A DNA stretch of 7,280 bases from DAISJD01 sp036821645. GTDB lineage: Bacteria > Pseudomonadota > Alphaproteobacteria > ATCC43930 > CGMCC-115725. The stretch spans positions 1-7,280 of the forward strand of contig DAISJD010000144.1 of the NCBI GenBank assembly GCA_036821645.1. The letters are read 5' to 3'. Below the pieces are notes generated by a model, which searched no databases, was not told the origin of the DNA, and was given only the letters and a program-made list of their open reading frames with translations. The position numbers were made by a program, and so were the translations under genes. Below, piece by piece: positions 1 to 5,925 of the stretch. Position 1 is the stretch's first letter. Every line of letters begins with the position of its first letter.

Positions 1-248
1 GATTATTTGCAAGATTATAAAATTTAATTGCCTCATAATATTTTTTTAATTTTGAATTTAATATGACAATTGAGGGTATTTTTAATGAACTCTCTATTGG
101 GGTAATGCTATTTTTTTATTGTATTGCTTCGATCTGCGCCGCTTTAAAAAATAAGGCTCTTTTAGATCTGTTTACCGATAATGATTGGGCATCGAATCGA
201 TTTCTTGATTGGGGCCATGACAAGATAACAGGATCTGCTGTACACCTT
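1..248. other. AT-rich spacer, no supported gene
   Basis: This stretch lies beyond the 3' end of the small membrane-protein gene. Roughly the first 180 bases are strongly AT-rich, with T runs at about 43-49 and 111-117, and the composition becomes ordinary towards 200-248. A plus-strand reading frame opens at 63, but it has no ribosome binding site and runs on to 413, antisense into the membrane-protein gene, so it is not credible. The minus-strand side holds no GC-rich hairpin followed by a T run, so no terminator for the membrane-protein gene was found. The composition resembles the AT-rich spacer at 5530-5925 and the right edge of the window. Confidence 0.6.
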
Positions 249-620
249 TCACGGTGGCCTGCGGGTTTTTTTGTGAACGTCCGCCCTCAATTCCCCCCAA
301 ATTCCCATCGTCAGTGTAAAGCCACCGCTCACAAAACAGACGAGCGTGCCTTGTCCAAGGGCAACGGCCCCGGTTTCCGCCAAAAATATCCCGTTCAAGG
401 TACCCAATCCTAAAAACAACAAGCCTGCCACGATATTGAGCAGCGGCGGCGTGCGGACATAGAGCAATTGTAACTTTCGGGCATGATAATCCTGACGCCG
501 TGCCCACCCCAAGGTTTGCCAGGCCAAGTGGCCGATGATCGGAATGAGGATCAGGGATGAAAACCGCATGAACTCGGCAAGATCAATTGGGGACATCAGC
601 GGCGACATGGGCGGGGACAT
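249..620 (-). CDS. small three-helix membrane protein, function unknown
   Basis: This gene encodes a 123-residue protein that I do not recognise as a named family. Three hydrophobic segments suitable as membrane helices are visible at about residues 19-39, 58-80 and 84-107. The loop between helices 1 and 2 is basic and aromatic (ARRQDYHARK, about 40-49), and the C-terminal tail is charged (HKKTRRPP). By the positive-inside rule both would probably be cytoplasmic. The start at 620 is supported by a strong Shine-Dalgarno, AAGAGGAGG at 635-627, six bases upstream. The N-terminus is odd: MSPP, MSPL and MSPI follow one another as a 12-base tandem repeat, offering three in-frame ATGs. The gene lies 144 bp after the oligoendopeptidase on the same strand, so it may be read from the same transcript or from its own promoter. 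No catalytic motif is seen, and I infer no function. Confidence 0.7.
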   Translation of the reverse strand: MSPPMSPLMSPIDLAEFMRFSSLILIPIIGHLAWQTLGWARRQDYHARKLQLLYVRTPPLLNIVAGLLFLGLGTLNGIFLAETGAVALGQGTLVCFVSGGFTLTMGIWGELRADVHKKTRRPP

Positions 621-626
621 GGGCTG

Positions 627-635
627 CCTCCTCTT
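627..635 (-). promoter_or_regulatory. strong Shine-Dalgarno of the small membrane protein
   Basis: On the minus strand AAGAGGAGG lies six bases before the ATG at 620. It is the best ribosome binding site among the leftward genes. It decides the first of three closely spaced in-frame ATGs (620, 608, 596) as the main start. Confidence 0.75.
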
Positions 636-725
636 GTGGTCTCAAGGACGAGCATGCGCCGAAAATGACTAAGAGTTGCTTGCCGTTCGGGCGGGCGGGA
701 GAAACCGTTGACCGCGCGCAAACGA

Positions 726-743
726 GGCGACCGGCAGGCCGCC
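726..743 (-). other. GC-rich hairpin after the oligoendopeptidase gene
   Basis: On the minus strand GGCGGCC and GGTCGCC pair over seven positions (one G-U) around a TGCC loop, about 20 bases beyond the oligoendopeptidase stop codon. It is followed by TCGTTTGC rather than a T run, so it is at most a weak or Rho-assisted terminator, or a 3'-end stabiliser. Read-through into the membrane-protein gene is plausible. Confidence 0.25.
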
Positions 744-764
744 CCGTTACCCAATATCGTGGGC

Positions 765-2684
765 TTAGTTTTTTTCCGCCATGGCGGCTTCCAACTGATC
801 CATCAAGCGGTTCATGCGCGCGACGATCGCCCGATAGGGGGCCGGCGACGCCATGTCGAGGCCCGCCCGTTTGACGATCTCATACGGATCGTCGGAACCG
901 CCTGCCTTTAGCATGGTGAAATACTTGTCGCGCAAGGTCGTATCGCCCTTTTCGATGCCTTCGGCGAAATAGGCGGCGGCACTGATCGAGGTCGCATATT
1001 GGTAGACGTAGAAATCATTATAGAAATGGGGAATATACGCCCACTCGATGCCGTAGAGATCGTCGATCTTGACCACGTTTTTGTCGTGACCATGATAACG
1101 TTTTAAGAGATCGAGATAGATTTCCGTATAAGTCGCCCCGTTTGGTGCTTCACCCTTTTCGATTGCCTGATGGGTTTTCAATTCGAACTCGGCGAACATA
1201 GCCTGACGGAAGAAGGTTCCGCGCAAAAGTTCGAGGGCCTGGCTCAAAGCGTAGATTTTTTCGTCTTTGGTTTTGGCCGTGGCGATCACATGGTCGACCA
1301 GCAGCATTTCGTTGGTCGTTGAGGGAATTTCCGCGATGAAAGTCGAATATTGCGAGGTTTCCCAAGGCTGCGCCTTATTGGCGAACACCGAATGCATGGC
1401 ATGGCCCCATTCATGGGCCAAGGTCGATACGCTTTCGTAATTGCCGGAGAAGCTCATCAACACGAACGGGCGCACGTCATAGGCGCTACCATCCATATAG
1501 GCACCCGACCGTTTGCCGCGCTGCGGTTTTGCGTGCATGGCATTCGATTTGAAACCGTCGGCCAGGTCCTTTTGATAGGCATCGCCCAACGGCTTCACCC
1601 CATCGAGGGTGAGGGCCTGTGCCTCGGCCAAGGTATAGCTGCTCTTGGTCGGTTTGGCGAGCGGGACGTAAACGTCGTAATAGCCCATCTCGTTCAAGCC
1701 CAGCAACTTCTTGCGCAGCGTGAAATAACGGTGCAGGGTCGGCAGGCCCGCATTGGTTTCGGCGACCAGCGTCTTGTAAACGCTTTCCGGCATATTCGTG
1801 TCGGCCAGCGCATAGGTGAGCGAATTGGGATATTTGCGCACCTTGGACTGAAACACGGTGCCGCGCAGATGCGCGGACATGGTGGCCCCGAAGGTGTTTT
1901 TATATTGCCCCATCGTGGTCCAGAAATTTTCAAACACGCGCTTGCGCGTTTCGCGATCCTGATCGTTGCGGCTTGCGACATACCCTTCTTGGTCGAGCAG
2001 CACCTTCTTCCCGCCGATCTCGATCGTGGGCCAGGCAATGTCGGAGTTGGCAAGCAGGCTATAGATCGCCTCAGACTGGCTCAAGACCTGACCACTGGCG
2101 GCGATCACGGATTCGGCTTCTTCGCCCAACGTATGTTCGGCGTTGCGCAAGATGGTGCGCAGGCGATAGGCGTGATTGGCGAGTTTCGGTTCTTCTTTTT
2201 CGAAGGCTTCGATCTTGGCGCGCCCGATCTTGGCGATTTCCGGTTCGACGAAGGCCGTGGCCTCGCCGAGCTTGCTCACCAGTTCCTGGGCTTTATCGCG
2301 CCGGGATTGGTTGGCGGCCTCACGGGTATCTTCATCTGCCTTCAGATTGGCGTAGGTGTAAAGCCGGGCCCCGCGACGGGTCAGACCGGAAATCTGATCG
2401 AAGGCGGCCAGAAGGCTCTTGGCATTCGTGCCGAGCGTGCCCTTGAATTTGCTAAGATCGCCAAGGGCGGCTTCGACCGCCTTATGTTCGGTTTCCCAGG
2501 CTTCCGGGCTTGGGTATAGGGCTTTCAGATCCCAGACCTCGGACGCTTCTCCCGGTGTCGCGGTCGGTGCTGCGGCTGGTGTCGGATCGGCGGCAAAGGC
2601 GGGCGTGGCAAAGCCGGGGGCGAACGGTGCCGCGATCGACAGGGCGACGAGGGCGGTGGCCAGATGAAAACGATAAGGGCGCAT
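765..2684 (-). CDS. pepF: secreted oligoendopeptidase F, peptidase family M3B
   Basis: This is a zinc metallopeptidase that cleaves short peptides. It has 639 residues, counted from the ATG at 2684. The zinc motif HEWGH is at residues 424-428, with catalytic Glu425. Glu452 in AEIPSTTNE is the likely third zinc ligand, at the spacing expected for M3 peptidases. The C-terminal substrate-binding segment HFYNDFYVYQYA is at about 553-564. The N-terminal half (about 45-230) is the helical PepF lid region, beginning VWDLKALYPS. Residues 1-31 form a clear signal peptide: MRPYR, then a hydrophobic core, then AFA before AD. An Ala/Pro/Thr-rich linker (about 34-48) follows, so the enzyme should act in the periplasm or outside the cell, whereas classical PepF is cytosolic. 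An alternative ATG at 2696 adds MDCY; neither start has a good Shine-Dalgarno, and 2684 gives the more typical signal peptide. The gene follows the transporter gene after about 90 bp and has its own promoter candidate. Confidence 0.95.
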   Translation of the reverse strand: MRPYRFHLATALVALSIAAPFAPGFATPAFAADPTPAAAPTATPGEASEVWDLKALYPSPEAWETEHKAVEAALGDLSKFKGTLGTNAKSLLAAFDQISGLTRRGARLYTYANLKADEDTREAANQSRRDKAQELVSKLGEATAFVEPEIAKIGRAKIEAFEKEEPKLANHAYRLRTILRNAEHTLGEEAESVIAASGQVLSQSEAIYSLLANSDIAWPTIEIGGKKVLLDQEGYVASRNDQDRETRKRVFENFWTTMGQYKNTFGATMSAHLRGTVFQSKVRKYPNSLTYALADTNMPESVYKTLVAETNAGLPTLHRYFTLRKKLLGLNEMGYYDVYVPLAKPTKSSYTLAEAQALTLDGVKPLGDAYQKDLADGFKSNAMHAKPQRGKRSGAYMDGSAYDVRPFVLMSFSGNYESVSTLAHEWGHAMHSVFANKAQPWETSQYSTFIAEIPSTTNEMLLVDHVIATAKTKDEKIYALSQALELLRGTFFRQAMFAEFELKTHQAIEKGEAPNGATYTEIYLDLLKRYHGHDKNVVKIDDLYGIEWAYIPHFYNDFYVYQYATSISAAAYFAEGIEKGDTTLRDKYFTMLKAGGSDDPYEIVKRAGLDMASPAPYRAIVARMNRLMDQLEAAMAEKN

Positions 2685-2714
2685 GTAACAATCCATGACA
2701 TGAAACGATGACGC

Positions 2715-2742
2715 ACTATATCAAGTTTTATGACGAACCCAA
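2715..2742 (-). promoter_or_regulatory. candidate sigma70 promoter of the oligoendopeptidase
   Basis: On the minus strand a -10-like TATAGT (2720-2715, five of six consensus bases) is preceded, 16 bases upstream, by TTGGGT (2742-2737, three of six). This predicts a transcript start near 2708, upstream of both candidate start codons (2696 and 2684). The -35 element is weak, so the promoter may need an activator. The inverted repeat CATGAC/GTCATG lies just upstream. Confidence 0.4.
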
Positions 2743-2747
2743 CCCAT

Positions 2748-2770
2748 CATGACTTAAATAAACTGTCATG
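2748..2770. repeat. inverted repeat upstream of the oligoendopeptidase promoter
   Basis: CATGAC (2748-2753) and GTCATG (2765-2770) are perfect inverted 6-mers around an 11-base AT-rich spacer. They sit immediately upstream of the proposed -35 element. The position would suit an activator or repressor site, but six-base arms can arise by chance. Confidence 0.25.
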
Positions 2771-2784
2771 TTCGCCTAGCGAAC
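2770..2784 (-). other. hairpin whose loop is the transporter stop codon
   Basis: GTTCGC (2784-2779 on the minus strand) and GCGAAC (2775-2770) pair perfectly around a three-base loop, TAG, which is the transporter's stop codon. The sequence beyond it is ATGACAGTTTATTT, with no continuous T run, so it is not a clean intrinsic terminator. It could weaken read-through or protect the 3' end of the ispDF transcript. Confidence 0.35.
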
Positions 2785-3630
2785 TGCAATTAAACCGATT
2801 GCAATCCCAGCGCCGACAAGACCGATCGTCTGGATGGGGCGAATAGGTTCTTTGGCGATTAACGTCGCCAAGATTACGGTACTGGCCGGGTAAAAGGCGG
2901 CAATCGGGGCGATCACGGCCAAAACATCCCGGTGCACCGCCGCTATATAACAAAGATTGCCGAGCCCATCGAAAAGACCGCACTGAAACCCATACCGATG
3001 TGTCGCCCCCCGTTCACGCCATAGGGCGGGCAAAGCCGGTAAAAACGGCAGAGAGGAGGCAAGGCGTGCGGCGACCAGGGGCCAGAGATGGGCGTCGGGT
3101 CCGGTTTTGCTGAGCGCGATGGAAAATGTGCCGATCCCAAGCCCGCCCAAGAGTGCGACCAGGATCAGAAGCGGCGTCCCTATGGGCGATGAAGGCTGCC
3201 TTTGCCCAGGTGGTGCCGTCTCGGCCGTGAAGCCAAGCAAGAAAATGGCGAGCACGCCTAGAATCAAGCCGCCGATAAATAAGGTGCCTGCGGGATTATG
3301 GTCGACTAAAATGCCGACGGCAACGGGAAAACCGATGGCGGCAAAGGCGGTCAACGGGGCCGCCAAGGTCATGGGTCCATGGGCCAATGTCCAATAAAGC
3401 GCCAACAACCCAAACGCCCCGACGAGACCGCCCGATGCCCCCCAGCCGAGATCGACGAGCGTCGGCGTGCCCCCGATCAGAAGGGCGGCGACGAGACTGA
3501 TCGACAAACTGGCGATCTGGGCCAGTAAAACCAGCGGCATCAAAGGACCGGATCGCCCGCCGATTCCGGCGCAAAAATCCGATGCGCCGTAACTGAGTGC
3601 GGACAGTACTGCAAGACCGATGGCCAGCAT
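2776..3630 (-). CDS. EamA/DMT-superfamily membrane transporter
   Basis: This 284-residue integral membrane protein has the length and pattern of the 10-helix drug/metabolite transporter (EamA) family. Two homologous five-helix halves are visible, about residues 1-136 and 151-284, joined by a short hydrophilic linker (about 137-150, ETAPPGQRQPSSP). The second half ends with the usual family pattern: a helix, then AKEPIRPIQTIG, then a Gly/Ala-rich last helix (LVGAGIAIGLIAV). Members export amino acids, nucleobases, drugs or metabolites, but the substrate cannot be read from the sequence. The ATG at 3630 is chosen. A TTG at 3636 would add two residues. Neither has a clear Shine-Dalgarno, and the start lies only 9 bp after the cinA-like stop codon, which suggests translational coupling. 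The gene is probably the last one of the ispDF transcript. Confidence 0.88.
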   Translation of the reverse strand: MLAIGLAVLSALSYGASDFCAGIGGRSGPLMPLVLLAQIASLSISLVAALLIGGTPTLVDLGWGASGGLVGAFGLLALYWTLAHGPMTLAAPLTAFAAIGFPVAVGILVDHNPAGTLFIGGLILGVLAIFLLGFTAETAPPGQRQPSSPIGTPLLILVALLGGLGIGTFSIALSKTGPDAHLWPLVAARLASSLPFLPALPALWRERGATHRYGFQCGLFDGLGNLCYIAAVHRDVLAVIAPIAAFYPASTVILATLIAKEPIRPIQTIGLVGAGIAIGLIAVR

Positions 3631-3639
3631 CAGCAAGAC

Positions 3640-4149
3640 TTATGATTGAGAGGCGGCGTAGCAAAGTTCCAAAGCTTGGGCGACCGTTGCAAGGCGAATG
3701 GCATCGCGATCCCCCGGAAAAATCCGCGACAGGGTTTTCGTCGGAGCCCCCCGCCGCACCAAACCGAACCAGACGAGCCCCACGGGCTTGCCCGGCGTTC
3801 CGCCGCCGGGACCGGCAATGCCCGTGACGGAAACCGCGAGATCGACCTGCGGCAAGGCGGCCAGTACGCCTTTCGCCATGGCGGCTGCTACCGGCTGACT
3901 GACGGCGCCATGGTCTGCGAGAAGGGGCGGTGCGACGCCTAAAACCTGGGTTTTCATGGCGTTGGAATAGGTTACGAACCCACCTTCCACCACGTCGGAC
4001 GAACCGGCAATCGCGGTGAGGGCCCCTGCGATCAGGCCGCCGGTACAGGATTCAGCCGTTGCGACGTGCCATCCGCGTGTCCGGCAACGATCGAGGACGG
4101 CTTCCGCCAAGGCGGCGATCTCGGCTGGAAAGTGGTACGGGGTGCTCAT
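3640..4149 (-). CDS. pncC: nicotinamide-nucleotide amidase, CinA C-terminal type
   Basis: This 169-residue protein corresponds to the CinA C-terminal domain alone. The N-terminal MoaB-like domain of full-length CinA is absent, as in the short PncC enzymes. It is predicted to deamidate nicotinamide mononucleotide to nicotinate mononucleotide, returning it to NAD synthesis, in the cytoplasm. Hallmarks are ESCTGG at residues 33-38 with the probable nucleophile Ser34, GGFVTYSNAMK at 56-66 with conserved Tyr61 and Lys66, and VTGIAGPGGGT at 108-118 followed by KPVG. The ATG at 4149 overlaps the ispDF stop codon in an ATGA, so the two genes are translationally coupled. The frame stays open upstream to 4422, but that part only shadows ispDF. 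The ispDF-cinA order is common in Alphaproteobacteria. No competence genes lie nearby. Confidence 0.93.
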   Translation of the reverse strand: MSTPYHFPAEIAALAEAVLDRCRTRGWHVATAESCTGGLIAGALTAIAGSSDVVEGGFVTYSNAMKTQVLGVAPPLLADHGAVSQPVAAAMAKGVLAALPQVDLAVSVTGIAGPGGGTPGKPVGLVWFGLVRRGAPTKTLSRIFPGDRDAIRLATVAQALELCYAASQS

Positions 4150-5339
4150 AAGGGCAGACGCACGGTCGCGATGGCCTGGGCCGCGATCCCCTCTTCGCGT
4201 CCGGTAAAGCCCAGCTTTTCCGTGGTGGTGGCCTTGACGCTGACCCGATCCGGGCTGATCGCGAGGATCTCGGCAATCCGGGCGACCATGGCGTCGCGGT
4301 GCGGGCCGATCTTGGGCCGTTCGCACATCAAGGTGACATCGCAATGCGCAATCAGACCGCCTTTTTCCCGCACGAGCTGGCCTGCATGGGCCAAAAACCG
4401 ATCCGACGGGGCCCCGCGCCACTGTGGTTCGCTGGGCGGAAAATGACGCCCGATGTCACCGGCCCCGATCGCCCCTAAAATCGCATCGGTGAGCGCGTGC
4501 AGCCCGACATCGGCATCGCTATGGCCCAGCAGGCTCCGGTCATGGGGGATCTTGATGCCGTTGATCCAACAATGATCGCCGGGGACCAGTTGATGCACAT
4601 CGAACCCAAGACCGGTGCGGACATCGCCCAGCGCTGCCATCACCAACCGTTCGGCCCGGTTGAGATCATCCTCGGTCGTAATTTTAAAATTCTCTTCTGT
4701 TCCCATAATCATTTCCACTGACAGGCCCGCCCGTTCGGCCAGCGCTGCATCATCGGTCAGATGGTCCCCGGCAAGGCGTCGATGGGCCGATAAAATTGCG
4801 GCAAAATGAAAAGCCTGGGGGGTTTGTGCGCGCCAGAGGGCGGTGCGGTCGACCGTGTCGAGGATGACGCGATCCGGGCCGGTTCGTTTGACCGTGTCCG
4901 TGACCGGCAAGCCGACAATGGCCCCCGGATGGCGGTTGAGCCCGGCAATCGCCCGGTCGATCAAGGCGGCGGTCACGAACGGACGCGCCGCATCGTGGAT
5001 TAAAACGAAGGCAGGTACCGATGGGTCATGGCTTGCCGCCAAATCTTGCAAGAGATGGCGCACGGAATCTTGTCTTTCGGCACCGCCCATAACCGGTGGG
5101 GGCAAATCCAGATCGCCGACGGCTGCTTCATAAAGCGCCTGATCGTCCGGGTGAATCGCGACCCGGATCGATGAGATCGCGCGATGGTGCCGAAAAGCCT
5201 CGATCGTCCGGCGCAGAACCGGCGTGCCCCCCAGCATCACATATTGTTTGGGGATCGGTCCGCCAAATCGACTGCCGCGTCCGGCGGCGACGATGAGGAC
5301 ATGGACGGGTAGTGCTAAAAGGGGGGTGGGGTCAGTCAT
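4146..5339 (-). CDS. ispDF: bifunctional IspD/IspF enzyme of the MEP pathway
   Basis: This 397-residue cytoplasmic fusion enzyme acts in non-mevalonate isoprenoid synthesis. The N-terminal IspD part (about 1-230) attaches CMP to MEP. It shows the nucleotide-binding motif AAGRGSRFGGPIPKQY at 18-33 (Arg21, Lys31) and HDAARPF at 115-121, with TDTVKRT at 147-153. The C-terminal IspF part (about 240-397) forms the cyclic diphosphate. It shows GFDVH at 245-249 with metal ligands Asp247 and His249, GHSDADVGLHALTDA at 272-286 with the third ligand His281, and TTTEKLGFTGREEG at 371-384. Both halves look intact. The intervening kinase IspE is not in the window. The ATG at 5339 starts shortly before the IspD core; no Shine-Dalgarno is visible in front of it. 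The gene heads a tight leftward operon with the NMN amidase and the transporter. Confidence 0.97.
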   Translation of the reverse strand: MTDPTPLLALPVHVLIVAAGRGSRFGGPIPKQYVMLGGTPVLRRTIEAFRHHRAISSIRVAIHPDDQALYEAAVGDLDLPPPVMGGAERQDSVRHLLQDLAASHDPSVPAFVLIHDAARPFVTAALIDRAIAGLNRHPGAIVGLPVTDTVKRTGPDRVILDTVDRTALWRAQTPQAFHFAAILSAHRRLAGDHLTDDAALAERAGLSVEMIMGTEENFKITTEDDLNRAERLVMAALGDVRTGLGFDVHQLVPGDHCWINGIKIPHDRSLLGHSDADVGLHALTDAILGAIGAGDIGRHFPPSEPQWRGAPSDRFLAHAGQLVREKGGLIAHCDVTLMCERPKIGPHRDAMVARIAEILAISPDRVSVKATTTEKLGFTGREEGIAAQAIATVRLPL

Positions 5340-5348
5340 GATCGCACA

Positions 5349-5377
5349 AAACTAATGAGATGGACGATCCCTGCCAA
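5349..5377 (-). promoter_or_regulatory. candidate promoter of the ispDF operon
   Basis: On the minus strand TTGGCA (5377-5372, five of six -35 bases) is followed after 17 bases by TAGTTT (5354-5349, a weak -10 with three of six). Transcription would begin within a few bases of the ATG at 5339. The mRNA would then have almost no leader, in line with the lack of a Shine-Dalgarno. The prediction rests mainly on the -35 match. Confidence 0.35.
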
Positions 5378-5460
5378 GGGTCATGGCGTGTTCCGGCTGC
5401 ACATAAGCTATGCAGGATTTCGGCAGGATGTTATTTTCATCATGGAGCCGTAGCACAGCG

Positions 5461-5523
5461 GGACGTCCTGAAATATCACAGGGCACTCGCAAAGTCCTCA
5501 AGCATTTGTGATGCCGGACGTCT
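5461..5523. repeat. nested inverted repeats in the ispDF/RTX spacer
   Basis: GGACGTCC (5461-5468) can pair with GGACGTCT (5516-5523) over eight positions (one wobble). Inside it ATCACA (5475-5480) pairs perfectly with TGTGAT (5507-5512), leaving a 26-base loop. The outer element contains the palindrome GACGTC at both ends, so it could equally be two copies of a dimeric regulator's site 55 bases apart. It could also be an RNA fold, such as a leader structure or small RNA. Confidence 0.35.
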
Positions 5524-5915
5524 TTCGATCACGATCGATTTTACCAAGATTAATATTTATTTTTTAAAAATAATTGAGATTTTTTAATGAAAAAAACTTA
5601 AAATTTTTTCCATTATATTTTTTTTAAAGTATTTTTTTTGAAAATCAGGCTCCCTTTTTGGTGGAATAATGCATTTCTTGAAATTTTTAACCAAATTAGT
5701 ATTGAATTTTTGTGACAATCAATGTTCAAATTTTTTAAATATAAATACGAAAGTATTTTTTATGGGAAGAGAGACTATAAGTAATGATGCAATGCAAAAT
5801 TTTTTTGAATATCATTTTTCCAATTTTTTTTATATTGTGCATAAAGAATTTGCAGGGTAATTGGCAGTTTAACACTACAAATTACTGTGCAAAAAAAAGT
5901 TTTTTTGTTTTTGTT

Positions 5916-5920
5916 GGAGG
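5916..5920 (+). promoter_or_regulatory. Shine-Dalgarno fixing the RTX-like start
   Basis: GGAGG ends five bases before the ATG at 5926. The same frame stays open back to a GTG at 5887, but that codon has no ribosome binding site, and the intervening 13 codons come from A- and T-run sequence. This decides the start at 5926. Confidence 0.8.
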
Positions 5921-5925
5921 CAGTG

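Larger units (their letters stand above)
5340..5925. other. divergent spacer between ispDF and the RTX-like gene
   Basis: This 586-base region separates the two divergent transcription units. From 5340 to about 5530 its composition is ordinary, and it carries the ispDF promoter candidate and a nested inverted repeat. From about 5530 to 5915 it is extremely AT-rich, with many A and T runs of six to eight or more (for example near 5581, 5620, 5632, 5801, 5824, 5891 and 5901). A 63-codon frame at 5669-5860, preceded by a GGTGGA, lacks recognisable protein features and is not called. Such a tract would be a natural target for AT-binding silencers of the H-NS/MucR type. The promoter of the RTX-like gene must lie here, but too many AT-rich hexamers fit for one to be singled out. 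Confidence 0.6.

Noticed and set aside
63..413. 116-codon open frame on the plus strand at the left edge
   Set aside because: It has no ribosome binding site, and its second half is antisense to the small membrane-protein gene, which has a strong Shine-Dalgarno and coherent membrane helices.
1350..2519. 389-codon open frame on the plus strand, antisense to the oligoendopeptidase
   Set aside because: It is a long mirror frame of a well-supported M3 peptidase gene. It shows no recognisable domain and is His/Arg/Gly-rich, as expected from antisense reading of GC-rich codons.
4150..4422. Upstream extension of the NMN amidase frame
   Set aside because: It overlaps the IspF coding region completely and has an Arg-rich shadow-like composition. 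The ATG at 4149 in the ATGA overlap gives the normal family length.
5360..5587. 75-codon open frame on the plus strand in the ispDF-side spacer
   Set aside because: It has no ribosome binding site and no recognisable motif, and it ends inside the AT-rich tract.
5669..5860. 63-codon open frame in the AT-rich spacer, preceded by GGTGGA
   Set aside because: The Phe/Asn/Lys-rich product is what random AT-rich DNA gives, and the putative ribosome site is only four bases from the ATG. No motif is seen. Conservation in relatives would be needed to revive it.
5885..5915. A8/T7 runs just before the RTX-like Shine-Dalgarno as a phase-variation switch
   Set aside because: The runs lie outside the coding frame chosen by the Shine-Dalgarno, and homopolymers are abundant throughout the spacer. 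There is no specific evidence for switching.
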